From positions 1-9,683 of the forward strand of contig CAUZEA010000161.1 in assembly GCA_963578605.1 (NCBI GenBank): a stretch of 9,683 nucleotides of DNA, in the 5' to 3' direction. A program made the position numbers and the translations under genes. This DNA comes from JAKVCB01 sp963578605 (GTDB lineage Bacteria; Planctomycetota; Planctomycetia; Pirellulales; Lacipirellulaceae). Below are positions 1 through 5,995 of the stretch, piece by piece. The notes beneath the pieces were generated by a model, which saw only the letters and a program-made list of their open reading frames with translations, was not told the DNA's origin and did not search any database. Within the stretch, counting starts at the first letter, position 1; each line of letters starts with the position of its first letter.

Positions 1-1216
1 CGATCTTGACGAGCTTCTCTCCAAGGGTCGTCAGCGACCAGTGCTTCACATCACGGGGCAGGGCTAGCCGCCGCAGGAAGTTGGCCAGGTTGTAAGACAA
101 GGTGAACAATTGCAACCGCGTCTGGTTGTCCTTGAAGGTACGGCAGGACAGCTTCGTCCAGGTGACCGCATTCTTTCCTTCCTTGATCCACTGCTCTGCA
201 GTGCCGCGACCATTGTAAAACTTGACCACATTCTTCGAGTGCTTGGTCAAGTTGGTCACAATGAAGCCGACACACCGGAATAACTCGCCCGCGTGCCACT
301 CGACCTTGGCGACCACGCGACGTGGCTGATGCCAAGATTTCGCCTGATATTGGAAGCTGTGATAAAACACCTTCGGCTTGTGCGAAGGGCGTCTCACGGG
401 ACGTGTGAGCAGGTGCTCGATTTCCCGTTCCAGGACGGCGTTGGCCTTGAGGCGAATCACGTAACGATATCCTTCTTTCTCCAGCCAACGGTACAAGGCC
501 GGGTTGGCAAAGGCCGCATCGCCACGAAAGAACTTCGGAATATTCAAGTAGCGATACCGCTTGATCACGGGCAGCAGCACTCGCCGCCAGAACTTAGCAC
601 TGGCGTGATTGCCGCGCCGCAACATGGCCCGTTCCAAGTCGCCGAATTGGTTGAACAAGAATAGTGGGTGATAACAGTTGCAATCGAAGTGCCCGTTGTA
701 GGCCGTGCCCTCTTGCGCTCCATAAGTCTCGCTGACTGAGCTGTCCATATCGAGAATGAGTTCTCGCGGGGGTTGTCTCATGTGGACCTTGTCGATCCAC
801 CCGCCCGAAAGATCCATCAACTTCTTCAGGTTGTCCTTCGTGCTGAGGATGTCCGTCTCGAAACGGCCAACCTCACTGGTTGAAGCGGCGTACTTGTCCG
901 CCAGTGCTGCTCTGCCACCAACCACGTACCGCATCGCTGGGTCGATGCCCAGTCGCTCGGCGTCGTTGACATCTTCGTAGCCCGCCAGGCGGCTGTAGAT
1001 TGACTGACGCAGCAGCGGCACCAGCCTGTGTTGCTTGGTGCTGCCGAGGCGTGAATCTGCCAGCAGCTCCTCGCCCGTCTCGGTCAGACCGAGCACCTCG
1101 TCAAGCTCCCGGTAGGCCAAAAGCCCTGCGTCAGTAGTAACCTTGCTGCCCGGAAACTTCAGCTTCAGACGGCGGTCGAATTGAACCCGCAAATCCCGGT
1201 TTTGGCAATCACCCAT
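1..1216 (-). CDS. IS1380-family transposase (DDE group 1), 3' end cut by window edge
   Basis: This is the transposase of an insertion sequence; it would cut and rejoin the element's ends. The frame is open from ATG 1216 to the left edge, giving 405 residues; the family is usually about 430-480, so only a short C-terminal part should be missing. The first acidic motif is LILDMDSS (D156/D158), followed by YGAQEGTAYNGHFDCNCYHPLF, split here as YGAQEGTAYNG and HFDCNCYHPLF, typical of IS1380. A second Asp lies in FFRGDAAF (D233) and the late Glu in GTAEQWIKEGKN (E341/E346). The start is fixed by an in-frame TGA eight codons upstream and by an AGGGG ribosome site six bases before the ATG. No frameshift or internal stop is visible, so the gene looks intact as far as it can be read. 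Family assignment is by recalled motifs and is firm; the exact element name is not known. Confidence 0.93.
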   Translation of the reverse strand, partial: MGDCQNRDLRVQFDRRLKLKFPGSKVTTDAGLLAYRELDEVLGLTETGEELLADSRLGSTKQHRLVPLLRQSIYSRLAGYEDVNDAERLGIDPAMRYVVGGRAALADKYAASTSEVGRFETDILSTKDNLKKLMDLSGGWIDKVHMRQPPRELILDMDSSVSETYGAQEGTAYNGHFDCNCYHPLFLFNQFGDLERAMLRRGNHASAKFWRRVLLPVIKRYRYLNIPKFFRGDAAFANPALYRWLEKEGYRYVIRLKANAVLEREIEHLLTRPVRRPSHKPKVFYHSFQYQAKSWHQPRRVVAKVEWHAGELFRCVGFIVTNLTKHSKNVVKFYNGRGTAEQWIKEGKNAVTWTKLSCRTFKDNQTRLQLFTLSYNLANFLRRLALPRDVKHWSLTTLGEKLVKI

Positions 1217-1306
1217 CGGATTCCCCTGTCACGATGGCATGTTGAGCGTCCAAACCACTGTTTTCTATGGGGCTGGCGCAAATTGTATGCCAAAGCGAGC
1301 CAACTC

Positions 1307-1324
1307 ATCTGGGAAATCTGGGAA
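1307..1324. repeat. Perfect tandem 9-bp repeat near the presumed IS right end
   Basis: The unit ATCTGGGAA occurs twice back to back, at 1307-1315 and 1316-1324, about 90 bp upstream of the transposase start. Its position suggests a subterminal transposase-binding site, but this is inference; the repeat itself is seen directly. Confidence 0.6.
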
Positions 1325-1344
1325 GAAGTCGAAACGCCCTGTCG

Positions 1345-1364
1345 GGCCGGCGAAGCAACCGGCC
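1345..1364 (-). terminator. GC-rich hairpin downstream of the GT2 gene, possible terminator
   Basis: GGCCGG (1345-1350) and CCGGCC (1359-1364) form a perfect 6-bp stem with an 8-base loop, starting 17 bases beyond the stop codon of the GT2 gene. There is no clean T-run after it on the minus strand, so it is not a textbook intrinsic terminator. It may instead be part of the IS boundary. Confidence 0.3.
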
Positions 1365-1381
1365 AGGGTGCACCGTTCCCC

Positions 1382-2227
1382 TCAGGCGGCTCGATGAGGC
1401 CGGCTTGGCGCGTTTTTGCTGACCTGGGGAATTGCCAGGGTCCCTGGCTGTTTGCGCCGGAACGTATACCGCCAGCAAATACCTGCCAACTCGATCGCAG
1501 CTACCAAAAAATCGCGGGGCTTGAGTTTGGATCCCGCAATTTCGTCCCAGCGGTCAAGTGGATACTCGAACAAGCGGCGCCGCGTCCCCTCGACTCCCCA
1601 ACCTGCCGTGTGGGACAAGCGGGCCAGTATCTCGACATCGAAAATCCAGCGCGAGCGGAAAGGCTCGGTGAACAGGCAGGTGGTCGCTGGCGTGACACGA
1701 AACAGCTTCGCGCCGCACTGCGTGTCGTACACGGGAAGTCGTAGCACTAGAGAAGCTGCGGTCGCAAAACCGCGACCCAACAACTGGCGCATGGTTCGGC
1801 GGTGAATGCTGCGGCCCAACAACGGCACACGGCTACCGAGTACAAGCTGGACTTCTTTGTGCTGCAGAAACACCGAGCGAAACTGGACTACCGTTTCCAG
1901 AGGAGTGGCCAGGTCCGCGTCCCAGTAGCCCACGAAGTCGGGTGAGCCGAGCAATGCTTTTTGAACGCCCTGACGGACCGCCTCCGCTTTCCCGACATTC
2001 CTCTCCAGCCCGCAAACCGTGACTCGACCGCCAGAGTTGTGTGCCAGCGAGGTCAGCAGCGACCCGGTTTGATCGGTACTGCCGTCGTCGACCAGCAGTA
2101 AGTCAATGTCCCTCGTATTGGCCAGAAACGAACGAAATCTGGCGACGTCGAGCCGTTTGGCCTCGTTGTAGCAGGGAACCACAACCACGGTCTTCACGGA
2201 ATTTTCGGGAAACGAGGCTAGCGACAT
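1382..2227 (-). CDS. GT2 glycosyltransferase, dolichyl/polyprenyl-phosphate glucosyltransferase-like (ALG5/DPM1 type)
   Basis: This is a 281-residue cytoplasmic-face GT-A fold enzyme that probably moves a sugar from a nucleotide sugar to polyprenyl phosphate. Visible motifs: VVVVPCYNEAKRL (residues 13-25), nucleotide-binding LLLVDDGSTD (43-52), the metal-binding DxD in GYWDADLATP (100-109), YDTQCGAKLF (167-176) and RWIFDVEILAR (193-203), all typical of the ALG5-like branch. No C-terminal multi-pass membrane domain is present, unlike ArnC/GtrB. The start at ATG 2227 is chosen because AAAGGAT lies six bases upstream and homology begins right after it; the frame stays open to ATG 2335 but that 36-residue extension is not family-like. 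The gene is divergent from the ArnT/PMT-type gene, suggesting that it supplies that enzyme's lipid-linked donor. The sugar cannot be read from the sequence. Confidence 0.88.
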   Translation of the reverse strand: MSLASFPENSVKTVVVVPCYNEAKRLDVARFRSFLANTRDIDLLLVDDGSTDQTGSLLTSLAHNSGGRVTVCGLERNVGKAEAVRQGVQKALLGSPDFVGYWDADLATPLETVVQFRSVFLQHKEVQLVLGSRVPLLGRSIHRRTMRQLLGRGFATAASLVLRLPVYDTQCGAKLFRVTPATTCLFTEPFRSRWIFDVEILARLSHTAGWGVEGTRRRLFEYPLDRWDEIAGSKLKPRDFLVAAIELAGICWRYTFRRKQPGTLAIPQVSKNAPSRPHRAA

Positions 2228-2233
2228 CGGACC

Positions 2234-2240
2234 ATCCTTT
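2234..2240 (-). promoter_or_regulatory. Ribosome binding site that decides the GT2 start
   Basis: AAAGGAT on the minus strand sits six bases upstream of ATG 2227. It supports the 281-residue form over the longer open frame from 2335. Confidence 0.65.
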
Positions 2241-2275
2241 GTCCCGTACGAAATGGAAAGCCAGCGATGCTGGGC

Positions 2276-2304
2276 AGAATACGTCAACCGCCGAATTCCA
2301 GCAA
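2276..2304 (-). promoter_or_regulatory. Weak candidate promoter for the GT2 gene
   Basis: On the minus strand, TTGCTG (2299-2304, 3 of 6 to the -35 consensus) and TATTCT (2276-2281, 4 of 6 to -10) are 17 bp apart. The implied leader is about 42 bases to ATG 2227. The match is weak and could be chance. Confidence 0.25.
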
Positions 2305-2340
2305 TAGGAACTCCGACGTCCGCCGTGGCCCACATTGACC

Positions 2341-2370
2341 TTGGCCGGGGGGGCGGCTCACCCCTACCAT
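2341..2370 (+). promoter_or_regulatory. Weak candidate promoter for the membrane glycosyltransferase gene
   Basis: TTGGCC (2341-2346) and TACCAT (2365-2370) are 18 bp apart, each matching 4 of 6 consensus bases, with a run of seven G in the spacer. The implied leader is about 37 bases. With the GT2 candidate it would make 2228-2413 a divergent promoter region. Low certainty. Confidence 0.25.
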
Positions 2371-2413
2371 CTGACCTCCCTCCGCAGCCGAATCGCCCTG
2401 GTCACAGAAAGTG

Positions 2414-4408
2414 ATGAAGCGGAAGGCTGTTCGGCAGCGTTTCTATCCCCGGCAATTACTGCCTCTCGATGACGAAGGATTCCAACACGTGGGCACGAAG
2501 GTCGAAGCCAACTCACAACCTTCGCCTGGTCAATCGAGGTGGCGAGATGCAGGGCTCGTAATTCTGTTGTTGCTGATTGTGTCGAGCATTTATTTTTCTC
2601 GGCTCTCGGCCTTGCCGGTCGTTCGCGAAGAGTGTCGCTGGGCCCGTGGTGCTGTTCAAATGATTGAGACGGGCGACTGGATCACGGTACGTCAACAGGG
2701 CCAGATTTTTCCCGAACGTCCCCCGATGAGTGTGTGGGGAATTGCCGTGGCTGGCCTTGTTCGAGGAGAGGTAGATACCATGGCCGTGCGGCTGCCCAGC
2801 GTTCTGGCAATTGTGCTGACTTGCCTGCTGGTTTATGGATATGCCCGCGGATTCATTTCCCAGCTGGGTGCTTTTGCTGCGGCGCTTGTCTTCGCGACGA
2901 TGGGTCAGGTCCTGCAAATCGGCAGGATGGGTGAATCGGAATCACTATTCACGTTGTTGTTCGCGTCGTCGCTTCTGTTGTGGCACCTGGCTTACGAGCG
3001 GGGTTGGAACGCAACCGTGATGTGGTCGCTTGGTTTTGGATTTTCCGCCCTGGCGGCTTTGGTCAAAGGACCACAGGCACCGGTCTACTTTGTTGCCATT
3101 ACGGCGGTGTATTTGTCCCTCCGGAAAGACTGGCGTCAACTTTTCACCAGGTCATCCCTGGTAGGAGCCGGAATATTTACGGCGATTGTTGCCACCTGGC
3201 AAATCCCGTATTACCTCAAAACTGATACGGCCAGCGTCATGGCAACCTGGACCGGGCTAGCCAGTGATCGATTCGGCTTTGGCGGGCTGTTGGAACACAT
3301 GACAATGTTCCCACTGGAAACAGTTACCTGCTGGCTACCTTGGTCACCACTGCTGGTTGCACTACTGAACCGCAAGACCCGCGAGTTATTGCAGGATCAG
3401 TCCGCGATGTGTACGTTCCTGGTGACCTCACTCTGCGTGACATATCCGTCGGTTTGGTTTGCTGTCGGTGCTCGTGGCCGGTACTTCATGCCGCTCTATC
3501 CGCTGGTGGCCGTTTTGATTGGTTTGGTTATCGAACGGTGCTCTACGGCGCGCACGGGAACCTATCCCCGCCGAGCATGGCACCAGTTCCTGGTGGTGAT
3601 GATGGCTGTGAGTGCGTCTGCTGCCTTGGTTGTCCACGGGACCGCCTTCTTTGCAAATGATTCTTTATCGCGGCTCTATCAACCGTTTACCTTCAGCATG
3701 CTGTTTGGGATGGCTGGCCTGTTGACTGCGGCCACGTTATGGATCTGTTATCATCGTGGCACATCATCCTCGCGTTTCACCGCGGTAACCGCAGTTGCAT
3801 GCTTTGCCGGTCTGGCCTACACGGGCCTGATGATGAATGTCCACGTGGCCCGCTGGAACAACCCCACCGTGGCCGTTACCGAGTTCAAGGACCAGATTCC
3901 AGTCCACAAACAACTGGTCAGCTTTGGACCAATCCGCCACACCTTTGCCTATTACTACCAGGACTCGATTGAACAACTCGACTGGCCCACAACGAGCAAA
4001 AGTCTGCCCGCCTCCGTCGACTACTTTTGCTTCAACCGCACCCCCGGCGATACCCCAAAGCGGCGGAAATCAGGCCGCGGGCGTTGCGTCGAATCAACCC
4101 CGGGTACACTCCCCTTCGCTTGGGAAGAAATCGCCTCCGTCTGCTCCGAACGACATTTGTGCGAGGGAGAAAACCATATCGTTGTGCTGGGACGTGTCAT
4201 CCGGCCACTACGCCCTGCAGTTGTTGATGTGACCAAACCTCAAGAAAATCGCCCGCAGCGACAAGACCTGACAGACAGGCGATTCGTCCATCCAAACCAC
4301 CTGGTTGAAGTACCAGCAAGCAACAACAAGCGTATCCTTCTGGGTGGAACCTATGCCACCCGATTGACTCCGGGTTCATCCGAAAGCAATTCTCTTGTCG
4401 CCCGGTAA
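2414..4408 (+). CDS. ArnT/PMT-type multi-pass membrane glycosyltransferase (GT39/GT83-like)
   Basis: This 664-residue integral membrane enzyme probably transfers a sugar from a polyprenyl-phosphate donor on the outer face of the cytoplasmic membrane. After a 45-residue soluble N-terminus comes a first membrane helix (about 47-63), then the catalytic loop REECRWARGAVQMIETGDW followed by a PERPPMSVW motif (about 71-107), which matches the DExRYA...GDW...KPP pattern of ArnT. Roughly ten or more further hydrophobic segments follow up to about residue 475, with GRMGESESLF (170-179), ALVKGP (215-220) and RYFMPLYP (356-363) as family landmarks. The usual Asp of the first loop and of the second conserved site are both Glu here (E72-E73; E174/E176). 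Residues 480-597 form a soluble domain, and a basic 65-residue tail follows that runs 58 bp into the convergent heptosyltransferase gene. GTG 2411 is an alternative start; no strong ribosome site favours either. Acceptor and sugar are unknown. Confidence 0.85.
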   Translation: MKRKAVRQRFYPRQLLPLDDEGFQHVGTKVEANSQPSPGQSRWRDAGLVILLLLIVSSIYFSRLSALPVVREECRWARGAVQMIETGDWITVRQQGQIFPERPPMSVWGIAVAGLVRGEVDTMAVRLPSVLAIVLTCLLVYGYARGFISQLGAFAAALVFATMGQVLQIGRMGESESLFTLLFASSLLLWHLAYERGWNATVMWSLGFGFSALAALVKGPQAPVYFVAITAVYLSLRKDWRQLFTRSSLVGAGIFTAIVATWQIPYYLKTDTASVMATWTGLASDRFGFGGLLEHMTMFPLETVTCWLPWSPLLVALLNRKTRELLQDQSAMCTFLVTSLCVTYPSVWFAVGARGRYFMPLYPLVAVLIGLVIERCSTARTGTYPRRAWHQFLVVMMAVSASAALVVHGTAFFANDSLSRLYQPFTFSMLFGMAGLLTAATLWICYHRGTSSSRFTAVTAVACFAGLAYTGLMMNVHVARWNNPTVAVTEFKDQIPVHKQLVSFGPIRHTFAYYYQDSIEQLDWPTTSKSLPASVDYFCFNRTPGDTPKRRKSGRGRCVESTPGTLPFAWEEIASVCSERHLCEGENHIVVLGRVIRPLRPAVVDVTKPQENRPQRQDLTDRRFVHPNHLVEVPASNNKRILLGGTYATRLTPGSSESNSLVAR

Positions 4409-5412
4409 ACCATATCGACCGATAGCTCACTCATGCACCGACCGTGACCGAGAGGACAAGTCGCCTGCCAACAGGGCTGGCAGGGAAGATCCAGTGTCAG
4501 GGTCGTTTCCTTGCCGTAGTAGTTGCAGGTTGTATGCGGATCGGTCGGACCGAAAAGAGTCACCACGGGACGGGAAAAAGCGATCCCAAAATAGCGAGGC
4601 CCGCTGTCGGTGGTAACCAGCATCCGCCCACGGCGAATAAGTGCTTTGGTCAAACCAATGGGGAGCGTTTCCAGACCGGCCAGGCCGAAAATCCGTGGGA
4701 AATCGGCAAGTTTCACGATCCGGCTGGCAATCTCCCGTTCAGTCGGCCCACAATTTACGAGTACCGAATACCCGTCTTCAATCGCAAGTCGACGGGCCAA
4801 CGCCGCAAAGTGTTCAGCTGGCCAGTGTTTCGATCCACCAAATGCACCACCCGAGTTCAGCACAATGACCTGATCGGGATGCGGAAGTCCCAACTGGTGC
4901 CAGGTCGCATCCGCGGCTTGCTCATCGGCATCCGTCGTTGACAATTCCAACGTCGGTGGCTCCCACTCACAACCAGTGACATAGGCCAAATTCAGATAAG
5001 AATCGATTGGGGGCAGCCCGATTTTGGTCCACTGCTTGCGAGGTGTGTACAGTTGGGTCGTGAGCATCCAACTTCGCAGGTTTCCCGCATAGCCAATTCG
5101 TTGCCTCGCGCCACTCTGCCGCGCCATCCAACCTGTGCGTAACGAATTGGTCAACAGCACGACCACATCGAGGTCGATTTCACGGAGGCGCCTTCTTAAG
5201 ACAGACCAACGCCACCCAGGCTGCGCAGGCCGTTTTTCGTAGAGGAGCGATTCATCGAACCATCGCGTGCCATTCAATACCTCGGCTACGTAGGGACGCA
5301 TCACACCGATCATCGTGCCCGAGTCTCCCACATATTTGCGCAGGGCTCGCAGCGCCGGAGTGGCCATCACCACATCCCCAATCCAATTCGGAACAAAAAC
5401 GCCGAGCTTCAC
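4351..5412 (-). CDS. waaF: ADP-heptose:LPS heptosyltransferase II-like (GT9)
   Basis: This 353-residue protein should add heptose from ADP-heptose to a lipopolysaccharide inner-core acceptor at the cytoplasmic face. The N-terminal motif VFVPNWIGDVVMATPALRAL (residues 5-24) carries the likely catalytic D13. The second Rossmann half shows LNSGGAFGGSKHWP (185-198, with K195), NCGPTE (220-225) and TTDSGPRYF (267-275, D269), then RPVVTLFGPTDP (281-292). A four-cysteine stretch CQPCWQATCPLGHGRCM (311-327) is common in this GT9 branch. The length fits WaaF (about 348). GTG 5412 is chosen as start because CAAAGG lies seven bases upstream, homology starts at once, and a good promoter lies just beyond; the frame stays open to 5787 but that extension is not family-like. 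Its 3' end overlaps the convergent membrane transferase gene. The exact acceptor in this organism is not known, so the symbol is by family only. Confidence 0.88.
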   Translation of the reverse strand: MKLGVFVPNWIGDVVMATPALRALRKYVGDSGTMIGVMRPYVAEVLNGTRWFDESLLYEKRPAQPGWRWSVLRRRLREIDLDVVVLLTNSLRTGWMARQSGARQRIGYAGNLRSWMLTTQLYTPRKQWTKIGLPPIDSYLNLAYVTGCEWEPPTLELSTTDADEQAADATWHQLGLPHPDQVIVLNSGGAFGGSKHWPAEHFAALARRLAIEDGYSVLVNCGPTEREIASRIVKLADFPRIFGLAGLETLPIGLTKALIRRGRMLVTTDSGPRYFGIAFSRPVVTLFGPTDPHTTCNYYGKETTLTLDLPCQPCWQATCPLGHGRCMSELSVDMVYRATRELLSDEPGVNRVA

Positions 5413-5419
5413 GAGGAAA

Positions 5420-5425
5420 CCTTTG
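5420..5425 (-). promoter_or_regulatory. Ribosome binding site supporting a GTG start for the heptosyltransferase
   Basis: CAAAGG on the minus strand is seven bases before GTG 5412. It decides between this start and the much longer open frame. Confidence 0.6.
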
Positions 5426-5457
5426 AATTTGGGCACAATCGGGTCATGCAACTGGCG

Positions 5458-5486
5458 ACTATAGAATTGAGCCAGATGTGTCACAA
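5458..5486 (-). promoter_or_regulatory. Candidate sigma70-type promoter for the heptosyltransferase gene
   Basis: On the minus strand, TTGTGA (5481-5486, 4 of 6) and TATAGT (5458-5463, 5 of 6) are separated by exactly 17 bp. The implied leader to GTG 5412 is about 39 bases. It lies inside the longer open frame, which argues that the longer frame is not translated. Confidence 0.5.
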
Positions 5487-5529
5487 CCGCAGCCCAACCA
5501 ATTGTGCCACCGGGAACTACCGAAAAGCA

Positions 5530-5548
5530 GGTTGGGCGTCGCCCAACC
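5530..5548. repeat. 19-bp near-perfect palindrome, REP-like hairpin candidate
   Basis: GGTTGGGCG (5530-5538) and CGCCCAACC (5540-5548) are exact inverted complements around a single T (5539), so the transcript could form an 8-bp GC-rich stem with a 3-base loop. A further GCA (5527-5529) and TGC (5556-5558) could pair outside it across a bulge. It lies about 120 bp upstream of the heptosyltransferase start and beyond that gene's candidate promoter. Such GGTTGGGC/GCCCAACC palindromes resemble bacterial intergenic REP elements, but no second copy is present in this window. Confidence 0.6.
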
Positions 5549-5917
5549 CAACACCTGCGGGAAATCTGGGGGATTTGGCGAATTAAGCCACACACAGCTG
5601 ACCCCCCGGCAATCCTGGCTGCCATGACGTTTGCCCGGCTTGAGTCCCTCGCGATCGACCCGACCTCAACCCCCAACTGACTACGTTCATTCCCAAGGTC
5701 GCTGCACCTGCGGGTACTGAGCCGTTGCAAACAACGTGGGGACCAGCTGCAGCATCCTCCCGCTGGAGCGATCCTGGAAGTTGTCAAATCGATCGAACCA
5801 GCCAGCGGCAGGCAAATTGAACCATGACGCCCCCACAGGTTTCCTCGTGCGTCTGGACCACCTTGCCCCTAACGAGGCAATTCCCCTGGATATTGATTTT
5901 CCCTTGAGGTTGGGCCA

Positions 5918-5946
5918 GTGGCACCTATCGCCAATACCGATACAAT
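5918..5946 (+). promoter_or_regulatory. Candidate sigma70-type promoter for ilvD
   Basis: GTGGCA (5918-5923, 4 of 6) and TACAAT (5941-5946, 5 of 6) are 17 bp apart, giving a leader of about 43 bases before ATG 5996. No branched-chain attenuator peptide is visible in that leader. Confidence 0.5.
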
Positions 5947-5995
5947 ACAGGCCAGTTGCATTTTTCATTTTCGCACGCTTCCTGCTGAGTCCACG

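Larger units (their letters stand above)
1..1340 (-). mobile_element. Partial IS1380-family insertion sequence; right boundary approximate
   Basis: The element is inferred from its transposase. Its other end lies outside the window, so the terminal inverted repeats cannot be paired and the outer boundary is only a guess between 1217 and 1381. The neighbouring glycosyltransferase stop codon lies at 1382-1384 and that protein looks complete, so the element sits just downstream of it in the same orientation without obviously interrupting a gene. A 9-bp tandem repeat at 1307-1324 lies where an IS end would be expected. Confidence 0.5.
5413..5995. other. 583-bp gene-free divergent intergenic region
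   Basis: The region separates the leftward heptosyltransferase gene from rightward ilvD. It holds a promoter for each gene at its two ends and a strong palindrome at 5530-5548. The frame upstream of the heptosyltransferase stays open to 5787, but the peptide it would encode is rich in Arg, Cys and Ser and shows no family motif. Between about 5580 and 5900 I see no tRNA, no recognisable leader peptide or attenuator for ilvD, and no convincing gene. Confidence 0.6.

Noticed and set aside
1181..1744. Plus-strand open frame spanning the IS end and the GT2 3' end
   Set aside because: It crosses an IS junction and is antisense to two real genes; the translation has no family features.
2228..2335. 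36-residue N-terminal extension of the GT2 protein
   Set aside because: A good ribosome site precedes ATG 2227, and the family's first strand starts soon after it.
5559..5570. 12-bp GGGAAATCTGGG shared with 1311-1322 near the IS end, hinting at an IS remnant
   Set aside because: A 12-base match is expected by chance in about 10 kb, and similarity fades outside it.
5413..5787. 125-residue N-terminal extension of the heptosyltransferase
   Set aside because: It contains no family motif, has unlikely composition, and covers a good promoter, a palindrome and the ribosome site of the GTG start at 5412.
5410..5849. 13-bp inverted repeat pair (5410-5422 and 5837-5849) enclosing the intergenic region
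   Set aside because: Matches of this length are near chance expectation for the window, and one copy includes coding and ribosome-site sequence.
5918..5995. 26-residue extension of IlvD from GTG 5918
   Set aside because: It overlaps the candidate promoter, and the extension does not resemble IlvD.
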